From assembly GCF_010093445.1 (NCBI RefSeq), contig NZ_PDWW01000016.1, positions 1 through 64,000 of the forward strand: DNA of 64,000 nt, read 5' to 3'. The position numbers and the translations under genes were made by a program. How positions within the stretch are numbered: the first letter of the stretch is position 1; each line of letters starts with the position of its first letter. Origin of the DNA: Pseudoxanthomonas japonensis. Its GTDB lineage: Bacteria > Pseudomonadota > Gammaproteobacteria > Xanthomonadales > Xanthomonadaceae. The notes below the pieces were generated by a model. The model saw nothing but the letters and a program-made list of their open reading frames with translations, was not told where the DNA came from and did not search any database. Positions 54,561 through 61,858 of the stretch are shown here, in pieces.

Positions 54561-54564
54561 CACG

Positions 54565-55875
54565 TCACTGCGACTTCAGCTGGATCGCGGGCGTCACCTG
54601 CATCGCCCGCCAGGCGGGCAGCATCCCGGCGAGCAGGCTGGCGACGATCGCCAGCGCGAAGGTGGCCAGCAGCATCTTCAGGTCCATGTGGGCCAGGTCG
54701 GCGTAGCCCGCCGGCTGCTGGCGGACCGCCAGCAGGCCGAGCCAGGCCAGGATCAGGCCGAGGACGCCACCGACCAGCCCGACGGTGCCGGCTTCCACCA
54801 GGCACTGCGCGAAGATGGCCTTGCGTGTCGCGCCGAGGGCACGACGCACGCCGATCTGCGAGGCGCGGCCGAGGAACTTCGCCAACAGCAGGCCGACCGT
54901 GTTGAGCAGGCAGACGGCCAGGAAGCCGAACGCCAGCCACACCTGCAGGCGCACGTCGCCGGGCACCGCGCCCTGCTTGTCGAGCCACTGCATCACGCTG
55001 TGCAGGTCGACGTTGGTGGGGCGCTCGAAGCGGCCCGCCGCGCGCTGCTGGTCGGAGTAGTTCGCCAGGTACTGCTTGTAGGCGTCGACCTTGGCCGGCG
55101 TGCCCAGTTCCACCCAGTACTGCAGCCACGAGCACGGGGCGTTCGGTCCGCGCGAGCCTTCTTCTTCCCCACTGGAGTCGCCCCAGCAGTTCATGTTGCC
55201 CTGCGTGCTCATGTTCAGCGTACGCGACGTCCAGAACGGCACGAACAGCTGCTCCACTTCTGTGAAGCGGTCCTGCGTCATGTCGTAGAACTTCGGTGCA
55301 GGGCGCCATTCCTCCAGCACGCCGATGATGCGGAAGGTCGCGCCGGAGGCTGTCAGGTCGCGGCCCACGCTGTTGGCGCCGCCGAACAGTTTGTCGTTCA
55401 GCGCCTTGGAGATGACGGCGACGCGCGCACGCGACTCGTCGTCCACCGCCGACCAGCCGTTGCCGTAACGGAACGGCACGTCGAACATCGGGAAGAAGTC
55501 CGCCGTGGTGTAGCGCGCATCGACGCGGAACGGCTCGATCTTGCCGTCTTTCGACTCCACCGACGTCGAGCCGCCGGTCATCAGCGCCTGGCGGTCGCCC
55601 TTCTTGTCTTTCAGCAGGCGCTCGGCGTCGTAGCGGGTGAACTGGTCTTCCGGCTCTTCGCCGGGCGTGAATCCGTTCATCGAACGGGGATCCACGCGCG
55701 GGTAGAACAGCTTGTCGCTCTTCTGCGGGATCGGGTCGCCGGACAGCACGTAGAACACGGTCAGCGTGGTCATGCTGGCGCCGATGCCGAGTGCGATGGC
55801 CAGCACCATCAGGAAGGTCAGCGCCTTGTTGCGCTTGAAGCTGCGCAGCGCGAGGGAGAAGTAGTAGCCGAACAT
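54565..55875 (-). CDS. FtsX/MacB-type ABC permease
   Basis: This 436-residue permease has an N-terminal helix (ALTFLMVLAIALGIGASMTTLTVFYVL), a large periplasmic domain (about residues 50-310) and three C-terminal helices (LQVWLAFGFLAVCLLNTVGLLLAKF, LVGGVLGLILAWLGLLAV, LLATFALAIVASLLAGMLPAW). The coupling motif is QIGVRRALGATRKAIFAQCL. AAGGAG precedes the ATG at 55875. It begins ten bases after the ATPase gene, so it is the first partner of that ATPase. Confidence 0.9.
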   Translation of the reverse strand: MFGYYFSLALRSFKRNKALTFLMVLAIALGIGASMTTLTVFYVLSGDPIPQKSDKLFYPRVDPRSMNGFTPGEEPEDQFTRYDAERLLKDKKGDRQALMTGGSTSVESKDGKIEPFRVDARYTTADFFPMFDVPFRYGNGWSAVDDESRARVAVISKALNDKLFGGANSVGRDLTASGATFRIIGVLEEWRPAPKFYDMTQDRFTEVEQLFVPFWTSRTLNMSTQGNMNCWGDSSGEEEGSRGPNAPCSWLQYWVELGTPAKVDAYKQYLANYSDQQRAAGRFERPTNVDLHSVMQWLDKQGAVPGDVRLQVWLAFGFLAVCLLNTVGLLLAKFLGRASQIGVRRALGATRKAIFAQCLVEAGTVGLVGGVLGLILAWLGLLAVRQQPAGYADLAHMDLKMLLATFALAIVASLLAGMLPAWRAMQVTPAIQLKSQ

Positions 55876-55885
55876 GGCGTGCTCC

Positions 55886-56608
55886 TTACGCGGAGGCGTT
55901 GGCATCGGCGGCATGCGCCGCGCGGATCAGCGCAGGCTCCACCGACAGGTCGGTGGCCATGCCGTCCACGATGTGCACGTTGCGCTGCGCGCGTGCGGCC
56001 AGTTCGGGGTCGTGCGTGACCATGATGATGGTCGTGCCCTGGCGGTTGATCTCTTCCAGCAGTTCCATCACGCCACGCGCCATCTGCGAGTCCAGGTTGC
56101 CAGTCGGTTCGTCCGCCAGCAGCAGGCGCGGACTGCCGGCCAGTGCGCGCGCGATCGCGGTGCGCTGCTGCTGGCCGCCCGACAGTTCGGCCGGGAAGTG
56201 CTTCATGCGCGAGCCCAGGCCCACACGGGCCAGTGCGTCCTCGATGCGCTGCTTGCGCTCCGCGGCCGGCATGCCGCGATAGCGCAGCGGGACGTCGACG
56301 TTGTCGAACAGGTTGAGGTCGGGGATCAGGTTGAAGCCCTGGAAGATGAAGCCGATCTTCTGGTTGCGCAGGCGCGAACGCGCATCGTCGCCGAGATGGC
56401 TGACGTCCTGGCCGTCGAGCAGGAACTGGCCGCCGGTGAACGTCTCCAGCAGGCCGGCGATGTTGAGGAAGGTGGTCTTGCCGGAACCCGACGGCCCAGT
56501 GACCGCGACGAACTCGCCCTCGCGGACATGCAGGTCGAGCGAACGCAGCGCATGCGTTTCCACCTGTTCGGTGCGGTAGACCTTGGCGACTTGGCGCATC
56601 TCTAGCAT
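55886..56608 (-). CDS. MacB/LolD-type ABC ATPase
   Basis: This 240-residue ATPase has Walker A GPSGSGKTTF, Q-loop FIFQGFNLIPDLNLFDNV, signature LSGGQQQRT, Walker B LLLADEPTGNLD and the H-loop VTHDPE. The family energises mechanotransmission by FtsX-type permeases rather than classical membrane translocation. The upstream gap to the membrane-fusion gene holds a long palindromic repeat, and the permease gene follows after ten bases. Confidence 0.93.
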   Translation of the reverse strand: MLEMRQVAKVYRTEQVETHALRSLDLHVREGEFVAVTGPSGSGKTTFLNIAGLLETFTGGQFLLDGQDVSHLGDDARSRLRNQKIGFIFQGFNLIPDLNLFDNVDVPLRYRGMPAAERKQRIEDALARVGLGSRMKHFPAELSGGQQQRTAIARALAGSPRLLLADEPTGNLDSQMARGVMELLEEINRQGTTIIMVTHDPELAARAQRNVHIVDGMATDLSVEPALIRAAHAADANASA

Positions 56609-56636
56609 GGCGGGCTCCTGGCAGTGATTGGTAGTT

Positions 56637-56720
56637 GGTGATTGGTGATTCGAGGGAAGCGAAGGCGGTAGTGATGGGGCGAAGCGTGCGTTTACGAATC
56701 ACGTCTCACGAATCACCCAT
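56637..56720. repeat. Palindromic GTGATTGGTGATTCG-type repeat in the ABC operon
   Basis: The left arm reads GATTGGTGATTGGTGATTCG-like blocks and the right arm CGAATCACGTCTCACGAATC plus ACCCATCAC. This is the same family as the repeat between atpD and atpC (46525-46617). It lies between the ATPase and the membrane-fusion genes. Confidence 0.75.
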
Positions 56721-56728
56721 CACGGCGT

Positions 56729-58006
56729 TCAATTGACCGACACCCGCTCGGCATCGCCGAACAGGTCGCTGCCGGAGACGACGACCTTGTCGCCGGGCTG
56801 CAGGCCGCTGAGCACTTCGATGTTGCTCAGGCTGCTGACACCCAGCTGCACCGGCCGGCGCACGGCGGAGCTGCCGTCCATGACGTAGGCATAACGACCG
56901 CCGCCCTGTTCGAGGAACGGGCCGCGCTCGACCATCAGCACGTTGCGGCGCGTGTCCATCAGGATGCGTGCGGACAGGCGCTGGTTCTGGCGCAGGCCGG
57001 GCGGCTGCTTGTCGGAGAAGCGCAGGCGGGTGACGACTTCGCCGCCCACCACTTCCGGCGACACCGCGGAGATCTCGCCGGGATACGGCTGGCCGGCACT
57101 GGTCAGCGTGGCCGGCATGCCGATGGCGAGGTCGCGCGCGAAGCTCTCCGGCACCTTGATCTCGACTTCGAACACGGACAGGTCGACGACGCTCAGCACC
57201 GGCGCATTGATCGCCACGTTCGAGCGCTGCACCGCCTGCACCTGGCCGACCTGGCCGTCGAACGGCGCGCGCAGCGTCAGCGCATCGACCTGGCGCTGCA
57301 CTTCGGCGACCACGGCGCGCTGGCGTTCGGCGAGCAGCTGCTTGTTGCGTGCGTCGAGCCCGGCGCCCTGGCCCTGCAGGCCGGCGTCCTTCTGCGCATG
57401 GGACAGCGCGATCTCGCTCTTGCGCAGGTTGTCCTGCGCCTCCAGTACGTCGACCTGCGGTACGGCGCCGCCGTCGTAGCCGCGCTGGTAGCGCTGCAGG
57501 GTGCGTTCGGCGGCCTGGCGTTCGATGCCGGCCTGGTCCAGGGCCTTCTGCGCGTTGGCGCGGGTGACGCTGGCATCCAGCACCGCGCGGCTCGCCTCGG
57601 CCTCCAGGCCGGCGAGCGTGGTCTGTTCCTGCGCCAGCTTGCTGCGCAGCTCGGGGCTGTCGATTTCGGCCAGTGGCTGGCCCTGGGTGACCTTGTCGCC
57701 CGCGACGACCTTCAGCGTGACCACGCCGCCGGCGACGGCATACAGGGTGGGGCTGTTGGCGGCGATGACGCGGCCGTCCGCGGCGATGTCGCGGACCAGG
57801 TCGCCGCGGGTCACTTCGGCGATGCGCAGGCGGGCGCCGTCCACGGAGGCCGTGCCCGACAGCCAACCGCGGGCGGCGAACACGATGCCGGCCAGCAGCA
57901 GCGCACCGCCTGCGGCGGGCCACACCCAGCGGCGCCAGGCCGGACGGGTCTGCGAGGCACTGAGCACACGGTCTTGGGCGGAGGTGTCCCGAATCATCGG
58001 CGGCAT
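56729..58006 (-). CDS. HlyD/MacA-type periplasmic adaptor (membrane-fusion protein)
   Basis: This 425-residue adaptor has an N-terminal membrane anchor (RRWVWPAAGGALLLAGIVFAARGW), a lipoyl-like hybrid (VVTLKVVAGDKVTQGQPLAEIDSPE and LTLRAPFDGQVGQVQAV), a long coiled-coil hairpin (about residues 120-260) and a beta-barrel plus membrane-proximal region (GLQPGDKVVVSGSDLFG). Such proteins bridge an FtsX-type exporter to TolC. The ATG at 58006 is about 18 bases after the predicted sigma-54 transcription start. It is the first gene of the seven-gene unit. Confidence 0.9.
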   Translation of the reverse strand: MPPMIRDTSAQDRVLSASQTRPAWRRWVWPAAGGALLLAGIVFAARGWLSGTASVDGARLRIAEVTRGDLVRDIAADGRVIAANSPTLYAVAGGVVTLKVVAGDKVTQGQPLAEIDSPELRSKLAQEQTTLAGLEAEASRAVLDASVTRANAQKALDQAGIERQAAERTLQRYQRGYDGGAVPQVDVLEAQDNLRKSEIALSHAQKDAGLQGQGAGLDARNKQLLAERQRAVVAEVQRQVDALTLRAPFDGQVGQVQAVQRSNVAINAPVLSVVDLSVFEVEIKVPESFARDLAIGMPATLTSAGQPYPGEISAVSPEVVGGEVVTRLRFSDKQPPGLRQNQRLSARILMDTRRNVLMVERGPFLEQGGGRYAYVMDGSSAVRRPVQLGVSSLSNIEVLSGLQPGDKVVVSGSDLFGDAERVSVN

Positions 58007-58034
58007 GCGTTCTTTGGAATGACCTGCATGTCTC

Positions 58035-58050
58035 AGCAGGATGCGTGCCA
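58035..58050 (-). promoter_or_regulatory. Sigma-54 (-24/-12) promoter
   Basis: The minus strand reads TGGCACG-CATC-CTGCT against the consensus TGGCACG-N4-TTGCW. The invariant GG and GC are in place at exact spacing. Transcription would start near 58024, 18 bases before the adaptor ATG. An NtrC-type regulator gene lies at the far end of this operon. Confidence 0.85.
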
Positions 58051-58095
58051 AACGCAAGCGATTGATTTGAAAGGGGGTTGTCCGCGCCGGGCGAC

Positions 58096-58159
58096 TGTCC
58101 GGGTGTCCGCGGACACCCAGCGGACAGGGCCTGTCCAGTGCGGGACACGTAGAATGTCC
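58096..58159. promoter_or_regulatory. Cluster of TGTCC/GGACA half-sites (putative enhancer)
   Basis: Seven half-sites occur in 64 bp: TGTCC at 58096, 58104, 58132, 58155 and GGACA at 58111, 58122, 58143. The perfect 18-bp palindrome GGGTGTCCGCGGACACCC lies at 58101-58118. They lie 60-125 bp upstream of the sigma-54 promoter, the usual distance for NtrC-type enhancers, and reach close to the glmS start on the other side. Confidence 0.7.
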
Positions 58160-58191
58160 ACTCGTTTCACTCAGATGGAAGACACAGGCTT

Positions 58192-60018
58192 ATGTGCGGA
58201 ATTGTGGGCGCGATCGCCGATCGCGACGTGGTGCCGGTACTGATCGAGGGACTGAAGCGGCTGGAATACCGGGGCTACGATTCCGCGGGCATCGCGGTAG
58301 TCGACCAGCAGGACGTGCGCCGCGTGCGCCGCACCGGCCGCGTCGCCGAAATGGAAGGCGCCGCCGCCGCCGAAGGTTTCAACGCGAGCCTCGGCATCGG
58401 CCATACGCGCTGGGCCACCCACGGCGGCGTCACCGAAGCCAACGCCCATCCGCACATCAGCCACGGCGTGGCGCTGGTGCACAACGGCATCATCGAGAAC
58501 CACGAGGAGCAGCGCGAGAAACTGCGCGCGCTCGGTTACGTGTTCGAGTCGCAGACCGACACGGAAGTCATCGCCCACCTGATGCACCACCACCTGAAGG
58601 GCGGCGACGATCTGCTGGCCGCCCTGCAGCGCACGGTGAAGGAACTGACCGGCGCCTACGCGCTGGCCGTGGTCAGCCGCAAGGAGCCTGACCGCATGGT
58701 CTGCGCCCGCATGGGCTGCCCGCTGCTGATCGGCGTCGGCGAGGGCGAGAACTTCATCGCCTCCGACGTCTCGGCGATCCTGCAGGCCACGCGGCGTGTG
58801 ATCTTCCTGGAGGAAGGCGACACCGCGGAAGTGACGCGCGAAGGCGTCAAGGTGTTCGACGGAAAGGACCAGCCGATCCAGCGCGAGGTGCACGTCTCCG
58901 ACGTGTCGCTGGCGTCGCTGGAACTCGGTCCGTACCGCCACTTCATGCAGAAGGAAATCCACGAGCAGCCGCGCGCGATCGCCGACACCATCGAGGCGGT
59001 GGTCGAAGGCGGCTTCTCGCCGACGCTGTTCGGCGCCAATGCGGAAGCCGCGCTGAAAGACATCGAAGGCGTGCAGATCCTCGCCTGCGGCACCAGCTAC
59101 TACGCCGGCATGACGGCGCGCTACTGGATGGAGGCGATCTCCGGCCTGCCGTGCAGCGTCGAGATCGCCAGCGAGTACCGCTACCGCGACGCGTACGCCA
59201 ATCCCAAGCACCTGATCGTCACCATTTCGCAGTCCGGCGAAACGCTGGACACGATGGAGGCGCTGAAGTACGCCAAGTCGCTGGGCCACCGGCACACGCT
59301 GTCGATCTGCAATGTGCCGGAAAGCGCGATCCCGCGCGCCAGCGAGCTGGTCTGCTACACGCGTGCCGGCGCCGAGATCGGCGTGGCATCGACCAAGGCC
59401 TTCACCACCCAGCTGGCGGCGCTGTTCCAGCTGACCGTCGTGCTCGGCAAGCTGCGCGGCAAGGTCACGCCGGAGCAGGAAGCCGATTACCTGGAACAGC
59501 TGCGCCACCTGCCCGGCAGCGTGCAGCATGCACTGAACCTGGAGCCGCAGATCGCGGCGTGGGCGGAGCGTTTCGCGCCGAAGTCGGATGCGCTGTTCCT
59601 CGGCCGCGGCCTGCACTATCCGATCGCGCTGGAAGGCGCGCTCAAGCTGAAGGAAATCTCCTACATCCACGCCGAGGCGTATCCGGCCGGTGAGCTGAAG
59701 CACGGCCCGCTGGCGCTGGTCGATGCCGACATGCCGGTGGTGGTGATCGCACCCAACGACGTGCTGCTGGAGAAGGTGAAGTCCAACATGCAGGAGGTGC
59801 GCGCGCGCGGCGGCGAGCTGTTCGTGTTCACCGACCAGGACAGCCACTTCAGCGAATCCGAAGGCGTGCACGTCATCCGCACCCCGCGCCACGTCGGCGT
59901 GCTCAGCCCCATCGTGCACACCATTCCTGTGCAGCTGCTGGCGTACCACACCGCGCTCGCGCGCGGCACCGACGTGGACAAGCCGCGCAACCTGGCGAAG
60001 TCGGTGACGGTGGAGTAA
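58192..60018 (+). CDS. glmS: Glutamine-fructose-6-phosphate aminotransferase
   Basis: This 608-residue enzyme has a glutaminase domain starting directly with Cys2 ([21 protein letters not shown]) and two SIS sugar-isomerase domains ([34 protein letters not shown] and SVTVE at the end). It makes glucosamine 6-phosphate, the first step to UDP-GlcNAc. The gene is divergent from the ABC operon and shares its upstream half-site cluster. I see no glmS ribozyme or obvious leader: only 33 bp separate the last half-site from the start. Confidence 0.97.
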   Translation: MCGIVGAIADRDVVPVLIEGLKRLEYRGYDSAGIAVVDQQDVRRVRRTGRVAEMEGAAAAEGFNASLGIGHTRWATHGGVTEANAHPHISHGVALVHNGIIENHEEQREKLRALGYVFESQTDTEVIAHLMHHHLKGGDDLLAALQRTVKELTGAYALAVVSRKEPDRMVCARMGCPLLIGVGEGENFIASDVSAILQATRRVIFLEEGDTAEVTREGVKVFDGKDQPIQREVHVSDVSLASLELGPYRHFMQKEIHEQPRAIADTIEAVVEGGFSPTLFGANAEAALKDIEGVQILACGTSYYAGMTARYWMEAISGLPCSVEIASEYRYRDAYANPKHLIVTISQSGETLDTMEALKYAKSLGHRHTLSICNVPESAIPRASELVCYTRAGAEIGVASTKAFTTQLAALFQLTVVLGKLRGKVTPEQEADYLEQLRHLPGSVQHALNLEPQIAAWAERFAPKSDALFLGRGLHYPIALEGALKLKEISYIHAEAYPAGELKHGPLALVDADMPVVVIAPNDVLLEKVKSNMQEVRARGGELFVFTDQDSHFSESEGVHVIRTPRHVGVLSPIVHTIPVQLLAYHTALARGTDVDKPRNLAKSVTVE

Positions 60019-61806
60019 TCAGTCGCCGGCGACGGGATCGCCGGCCGACCATTGCTGCGCCTGCAGCCGGTCGAGCAGGGTGTTGACGCGTTCGCGCGCG
60101 GCGACGCCGTGCACCGGCAGCGCGAGGCTGTCGCCGGGGCGGGCCGCGGTCAGGATGGCGCGCACGGCCTCGGTTTCGTCACGGCATTCGTCGATGGCGG
60201 CGTCCGCCACGCCGTGGCGCACCAGCGCGGCGCGCAGTACCCGGCCCACCTCGCCGCTTTCGCGTCCGCGCATATAGCCTTCCATGTCCTTCAGCACCAC
60301 ATGGTGGGGATGGAACGACGCGGCGGTGGCGGCAAGGTCGGCGATGGCGTCGTCGCTGCGGTCGCCGGCCTGGCCGAGCAGCAGATGCAAACGGCCGCCG
60401 TCGCGGTGCGCCTGACGGACCAGATCGAGAAACTGCGCCAGCCCATCGGGGTTGTGCGCGTAGTCCACGTAGACCTGCACGCCGCCGCCGAGCACCCAGC
60501 GCTGCAGGCGGCCGGGGTTGTCGCGGTTGTCGCGGCCGAAGCGGGCGAGCACGGCCGCGATCGTCGCCGGGGCGATCCCCAGTCCGAGGGCGGCGAGGGC
60601 GGCGGCGGCGCAGTTCTGCACGTTGTGCGCAGCCAGGCCGCCAAGCGTCAGCGGCATCCCCGCGACCGCGCCCAGATCGTGGGCATGCGTGCCGTCGAAC
60701 AGCCACAGGTGGCCGTCACGCACGCCACAGCTGCGACGACCTTCGGCACGCGCCTGCCGCAGCAGCGGATGATCGTCGTCGGTGGAAAACCAGGCCAGCG
60801 GCACGCCGAGGCCGCCTGCATGGCGTCGCAACAGTTCATTGTCGGCGTTGAGCACGAGCATGCCGCTGGCGTCGATGGCGCGAGCCACGGTCAGCTTCAC
60901 GTCGGCCAGGCCGTCGAGGTCGTGGATGCCGTATTCGCCGAAGTGGTCGGGGCTGACGTTGGTGACCACGGCCACGTCGGCCCGTTCGACCGCCAGGCCG
61001 CGCCGCAGCAGGCCGCCACGTGCGGTCTCCAGGATCGCGGCCTGGGTCCGGCGGTCGCGCAGCAGGCTGCGTGCGCCGCCGGGGCCGGAGTAGTCGCCGC
61101 CTTCGATCAGCGCGCCGTCGAGGTAGATGCCGTCGGTGCAGCTGTTGGCCGTGTGCCAGCCGTGCGCGATGGCGATCGCGGTGAGCAGGCGCACGGTGGT
61201 GGTCTTGCCGTTGGAGCCGGTGACCAGGGCTACCGGGATCGCATGCAGCTCCTGCCACGGCACGTCATCGGGCGTCGGCAGGGCGGCGTTGTCCCAGGTG
61301 CGGCTGCCGCTGCCCATGCCGATGGACAGTCGCTCGTCGTCGAGCAGCAGCGGCACACCGTGCGCACGTGCGGCTTCTTGCAGGGCGGGCAGTCGCGGCA
61401 GGCCTTCGGCGGCAGCGACGGCGCGCAGCAGGCGCAGGTCCGCGTCTTCATCGACGAACAAGGGATGGCCCGGCTGCAGCGCGGGTTCGCCGATGTCCCT
61501 CCCGGCCGCGGCCAGGGCGGACAGCCACGCCCATTCGTCCACGTCGGCGGCGGCGTACAGCATGTCGCCGGGTGCGGCGAAGGCGAGGCTGGCGCCGCTG
61601 GCGTGCTCGCGTACCGTCACCGGGCCATCGGGCCAGCCCAGGGCAGCGCGTGCGCGGGCGATGCGTCGCTTCCAGTCTTCGATCAACGCCGCGGGCACCG
61701 GCGCACCGATCATCGTTTCCAGCACCGCGCCCGGTCCGGCGAAGTACAGGTTGGGCCCGGTCAGGCGACGCAGGTCGTCGAACGGCAAGGGTGCGGATTC
61801 ACTCAT
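60019..61806 (-). CDS. Mur ligase family protein, CphA-like but without ATP-grasp domain
   Basis: This is a 595-residue protein. Residues 1-190 are an unassigned N-terminal region. A Mur-ligase core follows: P-loop GSNGKTTTVRL (about residue 205), then GGDYSGPGGARSLLRD, ETARGGLLRRGLAV, the metal-site NVSPDHFGEYG and the C-terminal YVDYAHNPDG and PGDRSDD-like QAGDRSDD. The motifs match the Mur domain of the adjacent CphA almost one for one, but no ATP-grasp domain is present. It is 52 bp downstream of cphA on the same strand and probably acts with it. The product is not known. Confidence 0.85.
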   Translation of the reverse strand: MSESAPLPFDDLRRLTGPNLYFAGPGAVLETMIGAPVPAALIEDWKRRIARARAALGWPDGPVTVREHASGASLAFAAPGDMLYAAADVDEWAWLSALAAAGRDIGEPALQPGHPLFVDEDADLRLLRAVAAAEGLPRLPALQEAARAHGVPLLLDDERLSIGMGSGSRTWDNAALPTPDDVPWQELHAIPVALVTGSNGKTTTVRLLTAIAIAHGWHTANSCTDGIYLDGALIEGGDYSGPGGARSLLRDRRTQAAILETARGGLLRRGLAVERADVAVVTNVSPDHFGEYGIHDLDGLADVKLTVARAIDASGMLVLNADNELLRRHAGGLGVPLAWFSTDDDHPLLRQARAEGRRSCGVRDGHLWLFDGTHAHDLGAVAGMPLTLGGLAAHNVQNCAAAALAALGLGIAPATIAAVLARFGRDNRDNPGRLQRWVLGGGVQVYVDYAHNPDGLAQFLDLVRQAHRDGGRLHLLLGQAGDRSDDAIADLAATAASFHPHHVVLKDMEGYMRGRESGEVGRVLRAALVRHGVADAAIDECRDETEAVRAILTAARPGDSLALPVHGVAARERVNTLLDRLQAQQWSAGDPVAGD

Positions 61807-61858
61807 GCGGCAGGTCGTGGGTGGAGAGCGTGATCGGGCGGTTGCGGATCGCCATCGC

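Noticed and set aside
54429-54563. N-terminal extension of the second permease
   Set aside because: It would be encoded entirely by a known type of intergenic palindromic repeat, and the natural start is the ATG at 54428.
58159-58192. glmS ribozyme or riboswitch in front of glmS
   Set aside because: The space to the divergent regulatory sites is too short and no ribozyme core is visible.
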